Positions 18,875 to 27,909 are shown, counted from the first letter of the stretch. The stretch is DNA of 64,000 nt from Cernens ardua (GCF_051251085.1 NZ_JBPCZH010000003.1:248001-312000); one strand, 5' to 3'. Numbers and translations are program-made. Notes: generated from the letters alone by a model not told the origin.

Positions 18875-20952
18875 GCATGTCATCAGAATCTACATTTCTG
18901 GTCGAACTCGGTTGTGAAGAGCTTCCGCCCAGTAGCTTACCGGTATTGGCAGATGCCTTTGCCAACAGTCTGCGCGAGAGTTTGGACAACGCAGGGCTAA
19001 ACTATGGTGAAATCACTCACCATGCATCTCCTCGTCGTTTGGCAGTCAGTATTACTCAACTATCGGACCGCCAGCCTGATCGTGAGAATGAGCGTCTGGG
19101 GCCTGCTATTGCTGCAGCTTTCAAGGATGGCGAACCAACAAGGGCCGCTACCGGTTTTGCCTCCTCACTGGGTATTGATGTCAGTGAGCTTGAAACCATT
19201 GAAACCGATAAAGGGCCACGTGTGGGCTATCGGCAGCACCAGAAAGGCGAAATGACAGTCGACCTCCTGCCTGCCATGGTTGAAAGTGCTATCAAACATC
19301 TGCCCGTGGCCAAGTACATGCGTTGGGGAGCCTCTCGCACAGAGTTTTCTCGCCCTGTACATTGGCTGGTGATGTTATACGGTGCTGATGTGGTAGAAGG
19401 GTCTGCCCTGGGTTTGAATGCCAACCGTATTACACATGGTCATCGTGTTCATTGTCCTGAGCCTATTGAGCTCCAACATGCAGATGATTACCTTGCGCAA
19501 CTGGAATCACCCGGTTACGTACTGGCAGATTCCGATAAACGTCAGCAGCGTATCCGTGCCCAGATCGAAGCAGAGGCTGAAAAACTCGATGCCACAGCAG
19601 TGATCGATGAAGACCTATTGATTGAAGTTGCCGGCCTGGTGGAATGGCCCGTTGCACTCACGGGAGGATTTGATAGCCGCTTTCTGGATGTCCCCCATGA
19701 GTGCCTGATCTCTTCCATGAAAGAGAACCAGAAGTATTTCCACCTACTGGATAAAAACGACAAGTTGCTCCCCTTCTTCATCACGATTGCCAACCTTGAA
19801 AGCAAGGACCCACGTCAGGTGATTGAAGGGAATGAAAGGGTCATACGCCCACGTTTGGCGGATGCGGATTTCTTCTACAAAACTGACCTTGCCAAGCCCC
19901 TGGATAGCCGTCGTTCAGCACTTGAAACCGTTGTCTTCCAGCGTCGCCTTGGCTCAATGGCTGATAAATCCCGCCGTATGGAGATCATCGCGGGTGATAT
20001 CAGTGAAAAAATCGATGGCAATCGTGAAGATGCCCACCGTGCAGCCCAACTTGCCAAGTGTGATCTGGTCACCGAAATGGTGATGGAATTTCCTGAGTTG
20101 CAGGGGATCATGGGTGGCTACTATGCAACACATGATGGGGAGAACCCCGATGTTGCGCGGGCTATCGCCGAGCAATATTTACCCCGTAATGCAGAAGATG
20201 CCATTCCGTCCTCCAGGGTGGGGGTGGCAGTAGCACTGGCTGACCGTCTGGATACGCTGACAGGCATTTTCGGTATTGGGCAACGTCCAACAGGCGCAAA
20301 AGATCCCTTTGCGCTGAGGCGTGCCGCTATCGGTGTTCTCAACATCCTTATCAAGGGAAATTACAACCTTGACCTGAAGGAGCTGTTGCAACTGGCCGTT
20401 GATCAACACACCGAGCTCAGCAACGATGACCGTCAGGGGCTGGCTCTCGAAGTACTGGATTATGTTCTGGAGCGCATGCGTGCCTGGGCTCAGGAAGAGC
20501 ACATCGATACAGATGTTTATCAATCTGTCCGTGCTCGGCCCGTCTACAAACCACTGGACTTCGCTCGTCGTTTACGTGCCGTTCAGGCCTTTATTCAGCG
20601 CCCTGAAGCCAGAGCACTAGCAGCAGCCAACAAACGCGTAAGTAATATATTGGCGAAAAACGAAGAGGCATTGCCTGCTAATGTAGATGACACCCTCTTC
20701 GAACATGATGCCGAACGTGATCTCTATGCCGAAGTGGAACGCTTAAAAGCAGAAACTAAACCGTTGTTCGATAAAGCTGATTACGGTCAGGCCCTGGATG
20801 CACTGGCTGCGCTGCAACCCCCTGTCGATAACTTTTTCGAACAGGTGATGGTGATGGCGGAAGACCAACAAGTGCGCGGTAACAGGCTGGCTCTTTTAAG
20901 GGAGCTTCAGGGGCTGTTCCTTGAAGTGGCTGATTTTTCGCTACTTCCCTAA
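18871..20952 (+). CDS. glyS: Glycyl-tRNA synthetase beta subunit
   Basis: tRNA-binding beta subunit, 693 residues. FLVELGCEELPPSSLPVLADAF at the start, YMRWGASRTEFSRPVHWLVMLYG, LIEVAGLVEWPVALTGGFDSRFL, the VPHECLISSMKENQKYF motif and HD-like central region, and a C-terminal anticodon-binding-type domain. It begins within the last codons of glyQ and is followed 60 bases later by a strong terminator. Confidence 0.98.
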   Translation: MSMSSESTFLVELGCEELPPSSLPVLADAFANSLRESLDNAGLNYGEITHHASPRRLAVSITQLSDRQPDRENERLGPAIAAAFKDGEPTRAATGFASSLGIDVSELETIETDKGPRVGYRQHQKGEMTVDLLPAMVESAIKHLPVAKYMRWGASRTEFSRPVHWLVMLYGADVVEGSALGLNANRITHGHRVHCPEPIELQHADDYLAQLESPGYVLADSDKRQQRIRAQIEAEAEKLDATAVIDEDLLIEVAGLVEWPVALTGGFDSRFLDVPHECLISSMKENQKYFHLLDKNDKLLPFFITIANLESKDPRQVIEGNERVIRPRLADADFFYKTDLAKPLDSRRSALETVVFQRRLGSMADKSRRMEIIAGDISEKIDGNREDAHRAAQLAKCDLVTEMVMEFPELQGIMGGYYATHDGENPDVARAIAEQYLPRNAEDAIPSSRVGVAVALADRLDTLTGIFGIGQRPTGAKDPFALRRAAIGVLNILIKGNYNLDLKELLQLAVDQHTELSNDDRQGLALEVLDYVLERMRAWAQEEHIDTDVYQSVRARPVYKPLDFARRLRAVQAFIQRPEARALAAANKRVSNILAKNEEALPANVDDTLFEHDAERDLYAEVERLKAETKPLFDKADYGQALDALAALQPPVDNFFEQVMVMAEDQQVRGNRLALLRELQGLFLEVADFSLLP

Positions 20953-21014
20953 CCAAGAGAAGGTTACGCCTCCATATTTTATATGGGCAGTTGGTTCCAA
21001 CTAGTGGCAGAGTA

Positions 21015-21044
21015 AAAAAAGCCCCTTTGCGAAGGGGCTTTTTT
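21015..21044 (+). terminator. Rho-independent terminator of glyQS
   Basis: Perfect hairpin AAAAAAGCCCCTT/AAGGGGCTTTTTT with a 4-base loop, ending in a T run. The A and T tracts make it potentially bidirectional, but no minus-strand gene ends here. Confidence 0.9.
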
Positions 21045-21045
21045 C

Positions 21046-21147
21046 GTCAGGGAAAACAGAATCTGCCTCTCCAGTCCAGATTTTCCTGCTGAGCATCCTC
21101 TAATGAGGTATCCCTGACCTTGCATATCGAAGTGCTAATCGATATGC
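21046..21147 (+). other. Structured non-coding stretch: three-way-junction-like fold plus a 9-bp inverted repeat
   Basis: GTCAGGGA (21046-21053) pairs with TCCCTGAC (21111-21118), enclosing AATCTG/CAGATT (21060-21065/21077-21082) and CCTC/GAGG (21097-21100/21105-21108). Immediately after it, GCATATCGA (21122-21130) pairs with TCGATATGC (21139-21147). It lies between the glyS terminator and the crcB riboswitch-like halves. It resembles no tRNA or ribozyme I know: there is no T-loop motif and no hammerhead core. Confidence 0.45.
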
Positions 21148-21160
21148 TTGGAAGCGCTAC

Positions 21161-21372
21161 GGAGATGGTATTCCTCCGGTTCCACCTCATACACAGGGCC
21201 CTTCCTGTACGGTGAAACAAACTACCCTTTAAAGCGCTACCTCTGTGTCTATTTACTCTCACACTGCTTCATGCGGTCTGTAAATATTTACCACACAAAT
21301 ATCCAAGTGCTCTATAAAAGGAAAAACATTCTGACACCCTTTCAGGATGCCTTTGGGTTAATGATGCCTACG
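21161..21372 (+). ncRNA. Fluoride (crcB) riboswitch-like element, halves separated by an insertion
   Basis: GGAGATGGTATTCCTCC at 21161-21177 matches, at 16 of 17 positions as I recall it, the 5' half of the fluoride aptamer. TTAATGATGCCTAC at 21358-21371 matches its 3' half (family (C)UGAUGAUGCCUAC). The conserved long-range pairing GGUAU with AUGCC is kept, with one G-U. Normally the halves are about 30-40 bases apart; here about 180. Each half keeps its own hairpin beside it (ACAGG/CCTGT at 21192-21207; ACCC/GGGT at 21336-21358). The downstream gene is crcB, the expected target. It may be functional with an enlarged loop, or a scarred relic. Confidence 0.55.
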
Positions 21373-21512
21373 AACCTCACTCGGAGTGATCAGCCTTCGA
21401 GGGGTGTTGCGTAGATACATGTTACCCACCTCCTCCCTTGCCTGACCCTGCGAGCATTGCTTTTCAAAACATGAAGTTTTCATGGACTTATCGATATTTT
21501 CGGAGCGTGAGT

Positions 21513-21896
21513 ATGTTTCCAACCTTATTGGCTGTAGCACTCGGAGGGGGTGTAGGCAGTGTTGTCCGCTGGTGGCTAGGGCTACGCATGAACGCAATCA
21601 ATCCCTATTTACCGTTGGGCACGTTAACCGTCAATTTGGCCGGTGGCTTGATTATTGGGCTATTGATTGCCTTTTTCGCACGTGTCCCTTCATTGGACCC
21701 GGTATGGAAAGCCCTGCTAATCACTGGCTTTTGCGGCGGCCTAACGACTTTCTCCACTTTTTCCGCTGAAGTTGTCAGCATGCTCTACACAGGGCGTTAC
21801 GGTTGGGGACTCACCATCGCCGCTACTCATCTGTTTGGCACTTTATTGATGACATACGTGGCCTTTGCACTGGTGGATTGGGTTATGCCTCGTTAA
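21513..21896 (+). CDS. crcB: Fluoride ion transporter CrcB/Fluc
   Basis: Dual-topology fluoride channel, 127 residues, four membrane segments. GGGVGSVVRWWLG, GTLTVNLAGGLIIGLL (conserved GT(L/F)xxN), and GFCGGLTTFSTFSAEV with the conserved FSTF fluoride/sodium-site region. ATG 21513 with GGAG ten bases upstream gives the usual length; a longer in-frame start (21438) would add a non-conserved leader. Followed 34 bases later by gmhB on the same strand. Confidence 0.96.
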   Translation: MFPTLLAVALGGGVGSVVRWWLGLRMNAINPYLPLGTLTVNLAGGLIIGLLIAFFARVPSLDPVWKALLITGFCGGLTTFSTFSAEVVSMLYTGRYGWGLTIAATHLFGTLLMTYVAFALVDWVMPR

Positions 21897-21930
21897 TAAC
21901 ACTTTTTTATATAGCCGGTGCGAGGAGTAA

Positions 21931-22485
21931 ATGAGCACAACACGACTTATCATTCTGGACAGAGATGGTGTTATCAATCAGGATCGGCGGGATTACGTAA
22001 AAACGCCCGATGAATGGGTGCCACTGCCGGGGGCTTTGGAAGCCATTGCGACACTCACCCGTTCAGGCTTTACCATTGCGGTAGCAACAAATCAGTCAGG
22101 CATCGGGCGTGGGTTTTATTCATTGGACACGTTGTCTGCCATGCATGACAAAATGAATCAGCTTGTTGAGCAGGAGGGCGGCTTGATCAGTGATATTCGA
22201 TATTGCCCTCACCTCCCTGATGATCATTGTGGCTGCCGCAAACCGCTGCCGAGAATGTTACAGCAGATCATGCAACACTTTGAGGTGGAAGATCCTTCGC
22301 AGGCATGGATGGTCGGTGATTCGCTCAGAGACCTTCAGGCCGGTGAAGCCGCTGGCACAAGACTCGCATTGGTATTAACAGGCAACGGGGAAGCTACACG
22401 CGAACGGTTGGAAGCACTGGATGCCCCGTCACGAGTCGAAATATTTCCATCTCTTCAGGCCTTTGCTGATCATGTAAGCAGATAG
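21931..22485 (+). CDS. gmhB: D-glycero-beta-D-manno-heptose-1,7-bisphosphate 7-phosphatase
   Basis: HAD-superfamily phosphatase acting between the kinase and adenylyltransferase steps of HldE in ADP-heptose synthesis. 184 residues. DRDGVIN with catalytic aspartates near residues 9-11, TNQSGIGRG, and the zinc-binding CPHLPDDHCGCRKP loop that distinguishes GmhB. AGGAG ribosome site. Probably co-transcribed with crcB; otherwise it belongs functionally with hldE and hldD elsewhere in the window. Confidence 0.96.
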   Translation: MSTTRLIILDRDGVINQDRRDYVKTPDEWVPLPGALEAIATLTRSGFTIAVATNQSGIGRGFYSLDTLSAMHDKMNQLVEQEGGLISDIRYCPHLPDDHCGCRKPLPRMLQQIMQHFEVEDPSQAWMVGDSLRDLQAGEAAGTRLALVLTGNGEATRERLEALDAPSRVEIFPSLQAFADHVSR

Positions 22486-22578
22486 CCGCTACATGGCACT
22501 ATTATATGCTGCTGAGAAATGGCTTTGTCTCAATCTATCCTAACGCTGGTAACCGGCAGATGCTGATAATGGGCATCT

Positions 22579-22618
22579 AAAACAGGCCAATGTTTCACGT
22601 GAAACATTGGCCTGTTTT
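22579..22618. promoter_or_regulatory. parS: parS site 3 inside a 40-base perfect palindrome that doubles as a terminator-like hairpin
   Basis: Perfect parS TGTTTCACGTGAAACA (22591-22606) is the centre of a palindrome with no mismatch over 40 bases; the outer arms are AAAACAGGCCAA and its complement. Both ends finish in TTTT on the outgoing strand. It sits between convergent genes (gmhB and the small exported protein), the position of a bidirectional terminator. Confidence 0.92.
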
Positions 22619-22677
22619 CATTTATTCAGGGATAGATTCTATAGATGACATTATACCTGCATACTGAGCTCAACAAA

Positions 22678-23070
22678 TCAATTCAGTGCCCAGCAACGCG
22701 AAGTCGGTACATTTTGGTCCGTACCCAATTCGGGAGGATTAAACACGCAAATGACATTGTTTTTTCCTCGCACCAACGTAAATAACAACCCATTCTTGTA
22801 ATTGTTTGTCGTCCTGATGGCATATCCTCTGCTCAGCATCGATGCCATGGATTGTGAAAGAGGCTTCATTTCTGTAGGGACTGCCAGCGGGCTGTAATGC
22901 CATGCGACACCTGACTCCGGCAGCCATTCGCCGCTTTGCCATGGCCATTGTTGGGAAACAGAGGATGCCTGCGAAGCATGGGAGGAATTATCGGCCATTG
23001 CCGTATGACTCATGATCACATTCCCCAGCAAACCAAATCCCATCAATAACGAAACGCCCAAAAACTTCAT
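22678..23070 (-). CDS. Small exported protein of unknown function
   Basis: 130 residues from ATG 23070, which has AGGAG at good spacing; a longer ATG frame (23157) is rejected. N-terminal signal peptide MKFLGVSLLMGFGLLGNVIMSHTAMA, then a polar Ser/Gln-rich linker and a small globular domain (WHYSPLAVPTEMKPL...RCWALN) with two cysteines. Family not recognised. Probably periplasmic. Confidence 0.72.
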   Translation of the reverse strand: MKFLGVSLLMGFGLLGNVIMSHTAMADNSSHASQASSVSQQWPWQSGEWLPESGVAWHYSPLAVPTEMKPLSQSMASMLSRGYAIRTTNNYKNGLLFTLVRGKNNVICVFNPPELGTDQNVPTSRCWALN

Positions 23071-23359
23071 AAATTGACTCCTAAAGAGCATGGAAAGACC
23101 CACTGTTTTTACTATCTCTTTAATATCTATTGTACAACCACAAAGGAAAAACAACATTAATGCTACTCACAGTCGGCCCAGCAAAGACGCAAAAGATGAG
23201 CCTGACGATATATCCATCATTCTGGCAGATAGCACTGGCATGCTAGAATGTTTCACAAAACCGTTAAGATCATGATGCCAATAACACGTGCTTTAGCCCC
23301 TTTTTATATCCAATCATTGTCATGACACGACTTGGCCTCGTGGTGTGACACGAAGATAA

Positions 23360-23387
23360 TTATCATAACCTCAGCTTAATATATAAT
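23360..23387 (+). promoter_or_regulatory. Putative sigma70 promoter of the ETF-QO gene
   Basis: -35 TTATCA (23360-23365), 16-base spacer, perfect -10 TATAAT (23382-23387), about 70 bases before the chosen ATG. The palindrome GATAATTATC (23355-23364) overlaps the -35. In the rest of 23071-23462 I see no other element. Confidence 0.5.
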
Positions 23388-23462
23388 GTGCGCTGAAAAG
23401 AACGCGCCCAGCCCATATCCCAACACCTTATGTCAGCTAGCCGGAGTTTGAAGAGAACAGTA

Positions 23463-25205
23463 ATGGAAACAGAGGTCATGGAGTTCGACGTCATCATTGT
23501 AGGCGCAGGCCCTGCGGGTTTAGCAGCTGCTTGCCGGCTTAAGCAACGGGCAAACGCGCAAGGCCGGGAGCTGAGTGTCTGTGTATTGGAAAAAGGGGCT
23601 GAGATAGGTGCTCACAGCGTCTCCGGCGCTGTTTTTGATACGCGCGCACTGGATGAGCTCTTCCCCAACTGGGTGAACGAACAGGCGCCCGTAACACTTA
23701 CTGTTTCGGAAGACAGTTTCCACTGGTTACTCTCGGAAAATACAAGTCTTCGCATTCCTGCCCCATTCGTCCCCAAGAGTCTGCATAACCAGACTCAAGC
23801 CTCTATCACTGTCGATAAAGATGCTGAAAAGGATGATCTTCATGATATCGCTCAAGGCAAGAAGGAACGGTTATCGCCCAATTACCTCATTAGCGAAGGA
23901 GTGTTTTGTCGCTGGTTGGGGAAAAAGGCAGAGCAATTGGGTGTGGATATCTTTAGCGGTTTTGCAGCCCAGTCCCTCATCATTGAAAACGAAAGGGTTC
24001 AAGGTGTCGTTACTGGAGCACTTGGTGTTGCTGCAGACGGCTCTCACAAGCGCAACTATGTTCCCGGCATGGAATTGAGGGCGCGCCATACGCTATTCGC
24101 GGAAGGGTCTCGTGGCCATCTTGGCAAACAGCTCATTGCCCATTTTGGTCTGGATACAGGGACCGCTACCCAACATTACGGTATTGGCCTGAAAGAAATA
24201 TGGGAGATTCCAGCAGCCCAGCACCGTGCTGGTAAAGTCATGCATGGTGGCGGTTGGCCATTGATACATCATCGTTCCGAAGCCAAACCCACGACGGGAG
24301 GCTGGTTTCTTTATCACCTGGAGGATTGCCGAGTAGCGATCGGGCTCATCGTAGATCTGAATTACTGCAATCCATGGCTTTCCCCCTTCGATGAATTTCA
24401 ACGCATGAAGCAACATCCTTTATTCAGCAGCGTCTTGAGAGAGGGTGAGCGCATTGGCTATGCCTCCCGCACATTAACCAAGGGGGGACCGGAAGCACTA
24501 CCCAACTTCTCATTTCCCGGGGGCGCCCTGTTAGGGTGTAATGCAGGCACACTCGACGTTGCACGCTTGAAAGGGATTCACATGGCCATGAAATCGGGCA
24601 TGATTGCTGCGGATACTCTGCTGAATGCAACTGAAGAGAATTATTCTGCTTCACTCGGGCTAAATAACCTGAACACCAATTGGGCAAATAGCTGGGCGGG
24701 GAAAGAGCATGCGAGAGGCAAGGGATTCAATTCAGCCCTGCACAAGCTTGGCCCGTTAGCAGGAGGAGCCTGGAACCTTGCCAATCAATGGCTGGGGGGT
24801 AAACTACCGACCTTCCGCGACGATACACCGGATCATGCTTCTCTTCAGACAGTGGATGAAGTTGAGCGTATCCACTATCCACGCCCAGATAATACGTTAA
24901 GTTTCGATCGAGCTTCGTCGGTACAACTTGCTAATGTCTACTATGAAGAGAACCAGCCATCACATTTGATACTGAAGGATAGCTCAATCCCCATTAGAGA
25001 TAATTTACCACGTTATGGAGAGCCAGCCACGCGCTATTGCCCAGCAGGGGTATACGAGGTTCTTGATGAGAGCGATGGTCCGGTATTCAGAATAAACTTC
25101 CAGAACTGTATCCAATGCAAGACCTGCGACATCAAGGATCCTGCACAAAATATTATATGGACACCGGCTGAAGGTGGTAATGGCCCGCATTACGGCGATA
25201 TGTGA
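23463..25205 (+). CDS. Electron transfer flavoprotein-ubiquinone oxidoreductase
   Basis: Membrane-associated FAD/4Fe-4S enzyme that passes electrons from reduced ETF to ubiquinone. About 580 residues. N-terminal FAD motif FDVIIVGAGPAGLAAACRLKQR; quinone/FAD region GCNAGTLDVARLKGIHMAMKSGM; C-terminal Fe-S ligands C(PAGVYE)...CIQCKTCDIKDP. I chose ATG 23463 (GAAGAGAA upstream) over 23430. ETF itself is encoded a little downstream by etfBA on the other strand, so both partners are in the window. Confidence 0.96.
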   Translation: METEVMEFDVIIVGAGPAGLAAACRLKQRANAQGRELSVCVLEKGAEIGAHSVSGAVFDTRALDELFPNWVNEQAPVTLTVSEDSFHWLLSENTSLRIPAPFVPKSLHNQTQASITVDKDAEKDDLHDIAQGKKERLSPNYLISEGVFCRWLGKKAEQLGVDIFSGFAAQSLIIENERVQGVVTGALGVAADGSHKRNYVPGMELRARHTLFAEGSRGHLGKQLIAHFGLDTGTATQHYGIGLKEIWEIPAAQHRAGKVMHGGGWPLIHHRSEAKPTTGGWFLYHLEDCRVAIGLIVDLNYCNPWLSPFDEFQRMKQHPLFSSVLREGERIGYASRTLTKGGPEALPNFSFPGGALLGCNAGTLDVARLKGIHMAMKSGMIAADTLLNATEENYSASLGLNNLNTNWANSWAGKEHARGKGFNSALHKLGPLAGGAWNLANQWLGGKLPTFRDDTPDHASLQTVDEVERIHYPRPDNTLSFDRASSVQLANVYYEENQPSHLILKDSSIPIRDNLPRYGEPATRYCPAGVYEVLDESDGPVFRINFQNCIQCKTCDIKDPAQNIIWTPAEGGNGPHYGDM

Positions 25206-25260
25206 TCTTCCTGTTGGTCAGGTCAAGGTTCTTGAACGTATTGAGGGAGTATCCGTTTTA

Positions 25261-25581
25261 TTAATAACCGTAAGCATGCACCAATAAAAAATAAAGTGCG
25301 CTAATACTATGGCTATGCATCAGCGTGGCAAGATTACAAAGGCAAAGTAGCAATGCTGCCAGTAATGAAATTTTCTGATGCATACGAGCGACAATGCCCA
25401 ATGCCAGTGTATGTGACAGTGCCGCTACAACCAACGGTAAATAGCCAAACTCAAGGCTGCTCGCTAATACGAAGGGAACCACTATTTCGAATACTAAAAT
25501 AGTGCCCCATGAAGTCATGTGCCTAACTGCGCCCATTAAAACCGTTCCCAGGCGTTGAAATAAAGACCAAGCATAAACCAT
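25261..25581 (-). CDS. Small integral membrane protein of unknown function
   Basis: 106 residues, very hydrophobic, with about three or four predicted membrane spans (for example GTILVFEIVVPFVLASSL, YLPLVVAALSHTLALGIVA, ISLLAALLLCLCNLATLM). No family recognised. It is convergent with the ETF-QO gene. Coding status rests on length and membrane character only. Confidence 0.5.
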   Translation of the reverse strand: MVYAWSLFQRLGTVLMGAVRHMTSWGTILVFEIVVPFVLASSLEFGYLPLVVAALSHTLALGIVARMHQKISLLAALLLCLCNLATLMHSHSISALYFLLVHAYGY

Positions 25582-25863
25582 AGCCCATGATTCCGCGATG
25601 CCACCTCACAAAAGATTCATGTGAAAGAGGTATCGTTTGAACTTTATTGGTTACTTTTTGTGAACGTTACACATTAGGTGAATACCATGTAGTAGGTGAC
25701 ATTTTACACATAACGTTTTAGCATTATGTTACGCCGATTTAATAAGCAAATTGCGGGGCGTGCCAACACTATTTGGTCAGCACCAAATGGTTATAAATTC
25801 CGCTAAAGCCGCTTTCCGGAGAGCTCTCCCGGCAAGCTCATCGGAACAGGATGTCTGGATATA

Positions 25864-26196
25864 ATGAAACCGTCTCCCTACTTTTCCAATACTTATCATT
25901 CGACAGGCGTTCAGCACTCCGTGCTCCTGTATGGTAATGACATTTCAGAACTTACTCCGCAGCTGGCACGTTGGCAGCGTAGCAATCGCATTTCTTCCGA
26001 TAATATAGATGTTATCTCGATTTCTTCTCATGAAGGGCTAAAAGAAGCTCTTCAAAATGTCGATACTCCTACCTTCATGCGTTATAGCTTTGCCATCTGT
26101 CAGCCAGAAAGTGCCGAACATCTCGTGGAACTTGTTGGCTATATGACCTGCATCGCGCATGAAGCCCTGTTTTTACGCGCCACAAAAAACTCATAA
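25864..26196 (+). CDS. Hypothetical protein
   Basis: 110 residues, soluble, no signal peptide or recognised motif; contains VLLYGNDISELTPQLARWQR and a central alpha/beta-like pattern. Begins ATG after a weak GGAT. Convergent with etfA, 16 bases apart. Probably a real gene given the clean frame between flanking genes, but function unknown. Confidence 0.5.
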   Translation: MKPSPYFSNTYHSTGVQHSVLLYGNDISELTPQLARWQRSNRISSDNIDVISISSHEGLKEALQNVDTPTFMRYSFAICQPESAEHLVELVGYMTCIAHEALFLRATKNS

Positions 26197-26212
26197 TGCC
26201 ACTGCTATCACA

Positions 26213-27154
26213 TTAAAGTTTTTTTGTAAGCTCAGGTACAATCTCGAAAAGATCCCCTACCAACCCGTAATCCGCGTTCGCAAATATAGGTGCCTCTTCA
26301 TCCTGATTGATAGCGACCACAATTTTAGCCCCTTGCATGCCTGCCAGATGCTGTACAGCGCCTGAGATACCCACGGCAATATAGAGGTCAGGCGCAACGA
26401 CCTTACCCGTTTGCCCCACCTGAGCATCATTTGGAACATAGCCAGCATCGACTGCCGCACGGGATGCCCCTACCGCACCATTGAGTTTGTCAGCCAATTG
26501 CTCAATCAGAGCAAAATTTTCCTTGCTGCCCACACCACGACCACCACTAACCACCACGCGGGCAGTCGTCAAATCGGGACGATCACTCTCGTCATAGACC
26601 GCTGAAACAACCTGTACCCCCAATGTTTCACCTACTGGCTGAACAGCGTCGATACTTGCAGGAGCCTGCTCATCCACAGGATTGAATGCCGTTGGACGCA
26701 CGGTCAAAACCTGTATAGGTGCGCCGTTGCGAACCGTAGCTATCAGGGACCCTGCATAGATAGGCCGTTTGTAAGTCGATTCATCAACGATGGATACGAT
26801 ATCCGAGACCTGGCTTACCCCCAACAACGCAGCTGCCCGAGGAAGAATATCCTTGCCTTCACTGGAAGCAGCCGCCAATACATGGGTAAATTGTTTGCCT
26901 TGGTCAGCGAGTGTGGCTGCAACGGGGGCAGCGGTCATCCCTTCATAGCGTTGGTCTTCTGCCACCAATACAGATGAAACACCTGATAAACGTGCGGCTT
27001 GTTGTGCTACATCAGCAATATCGGAACCTACAACCAATGCCTGAATGTTCGAATCCTGAGTTAATTCAGCCAACTGCTGAGCGGCCGCCATAACACGCGC
27101 ATTGGAAGCAGCCAATTTGCCGTGATGATGTTCAATCAATACTAAAATACTCAT
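26213..27154 (-). CDS. etfA: Electron transfer flavoprotein alpha subunit
   Basis: 313 residues. Binds FAD and, with EtfB, accepts electrons from acyl-CoA and other dehydrogenases for delivery to ETF-QO. C-terminal FAD domain motifs: VVSGGRGVGSKENF, GASRAAVDAGYVPNDAQVGQTGKVVAPDLYIAVGISGAVQHLAGMQ and INQDEEAPIFANADYGLVGD. ATG overlaps the etfB stop by four bases, so the subunits are coupled. Confidence 0.97.
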   Translation of the reverse strand: MSILVLIEHHHGKLAASNARVMAAAQQLAELTQDSNIQALVVGSDIADVAQQAARLSGVSSVLVAEDQRYEGMTAAPVAATLADQGKQFTHVLAAASSEGKDILPRAAALLGVSQVSDIVSIVDESTYKRPIYAGSLIATVRNGAPIQVLTVRPTAFNPVDEQAPASIDAVQPVGETLGVQVVSAVYDESDRPDLTTARVVVSGGRGVGSKENFALIEQLADKLNGAVGASRAAVDAGYVPNDAQVGQTGKVVAPDLYIAVGISGAVQHLAGMQGAKIVVAINQDEEAPIFANADYGLVGDLFEIVPELTKKL

Positions 27155-27909
27155 GAAATCACCTTATCGACAGTTTTAAGCTGATCAATCAATGCATCCA
27201 CAGAGGGCAGAAGATTGGCCCCTGAACGTTGTTCGGGTTCCTCAATTGCGAGAATATCCAACTGATGTATCAACTCGATATTCAACTCATCCAGAGGCCG
27301 TACCTCTATCGTTTTCTTACGTGCTTTCATGATGTCGGGCAATCGCGCATAACGCGGTCCATTCAGGCGTAAATCTGTCGTAATGACAGCAGGTAGAGGT
27401 AATTGAAGTGTTTCCAGCCCGCCATCCACTTCACGGACAACCCGAATATTTTCACTGTTTTCATCAAAGGTGACTTGCGAGGCAAAGGTCGCCTGGGGCC
27501 AGTTCAACAACCCGGCCAGCATCTGACCTACCTGATTATCATCGCTATCAATGGCCTGCTTGCCCAATAATACAATGGCAGGCTCTTCCTGATGAACCAG
27601 GCCTGTCAGGATGCGTGCGATTGATAATGGGTCGAGGGTATTTTCGCTTTCTATCAAAATCGCGCGATCAGCCCCCACTGCCAGGGAAGCGCGCAGCTGC
27701 TCTTGAGTTTCACTCCCCCCGATAGAGACGGTCACAACCTCATCGGCTATCCCCTGCTCCTTTAAACGAACAGCTTCTTCGAGCGCAATTTCGCAGAATG
27801 GGTTGATCGCCATGGTAGCGCTGGCAGCTTCAACACTCCTGCCATCCTTACCTGGCCGTACTCGTACAGCGTGATCAATAACACGCTTGATCGGCACGAT
27901 AATCTTCAT
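27151..27909 (-). CDS. etfB: Electron transfer flavoprotein beta subunit
   Basis: 252 residues. KIIVPIKRVIDHAVRVRPGKDG at the N-terminus, INPFCEIALEEAVRLKE, the AMP-binding LVLLGKQAIDSDDNQVGQMLAGLL region (here IVLLGKQ...) and the EtfB signature VVREVDGGLETLQLPLPAVITTDLRLNGPRYA. AAGGAT ribosome site. First gene of the etfBA pair. Confidence 0.97.
   Translation of the reverse strand: MKIIVPIKRVIDHAVRVRPGKDGRSVEAASATMAINPFCEIALEEAVRLKEQGIADEVVTVSIGGSETQEQLRASLAVGADRAILIESENTLDPLSIARILTGLVHQEEPAIVLLGKQAIDSDDNQVGQMLAGLLNWPQATFASQVTFDENSENIRVVREVDGGLETLQLPLPAVITTDLRLNGPRYARLPDIMKARKKTIEVRPLDELNIELIHQLDILAIEEPEQRSGANLLPSVDALIDQLKTVDKVIS

Noticed and set aside
21046..21118. Possible tRNA or hammerhead ribozyme because of the 73-base closed fold
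   Set aside because: No T-loop motif or anticodon arm for a tRNA, and the junction lacks the CUGANGA/GAAA hammerhead core.
21178..21357. The insert between the riboswitch halves as a small transposable element
   Set aside because: No terminal inverted repeats or target-site duplication at its ends; only a 9-base direct repeat that does not bracket it.
23355..23364. GATAATTATC as a Fur site for the ETF-QO gene
   Set aside because: Only a 10-base palindrome without the full three-hexamer Fur pattern; more likely part of the promoter -35 region.
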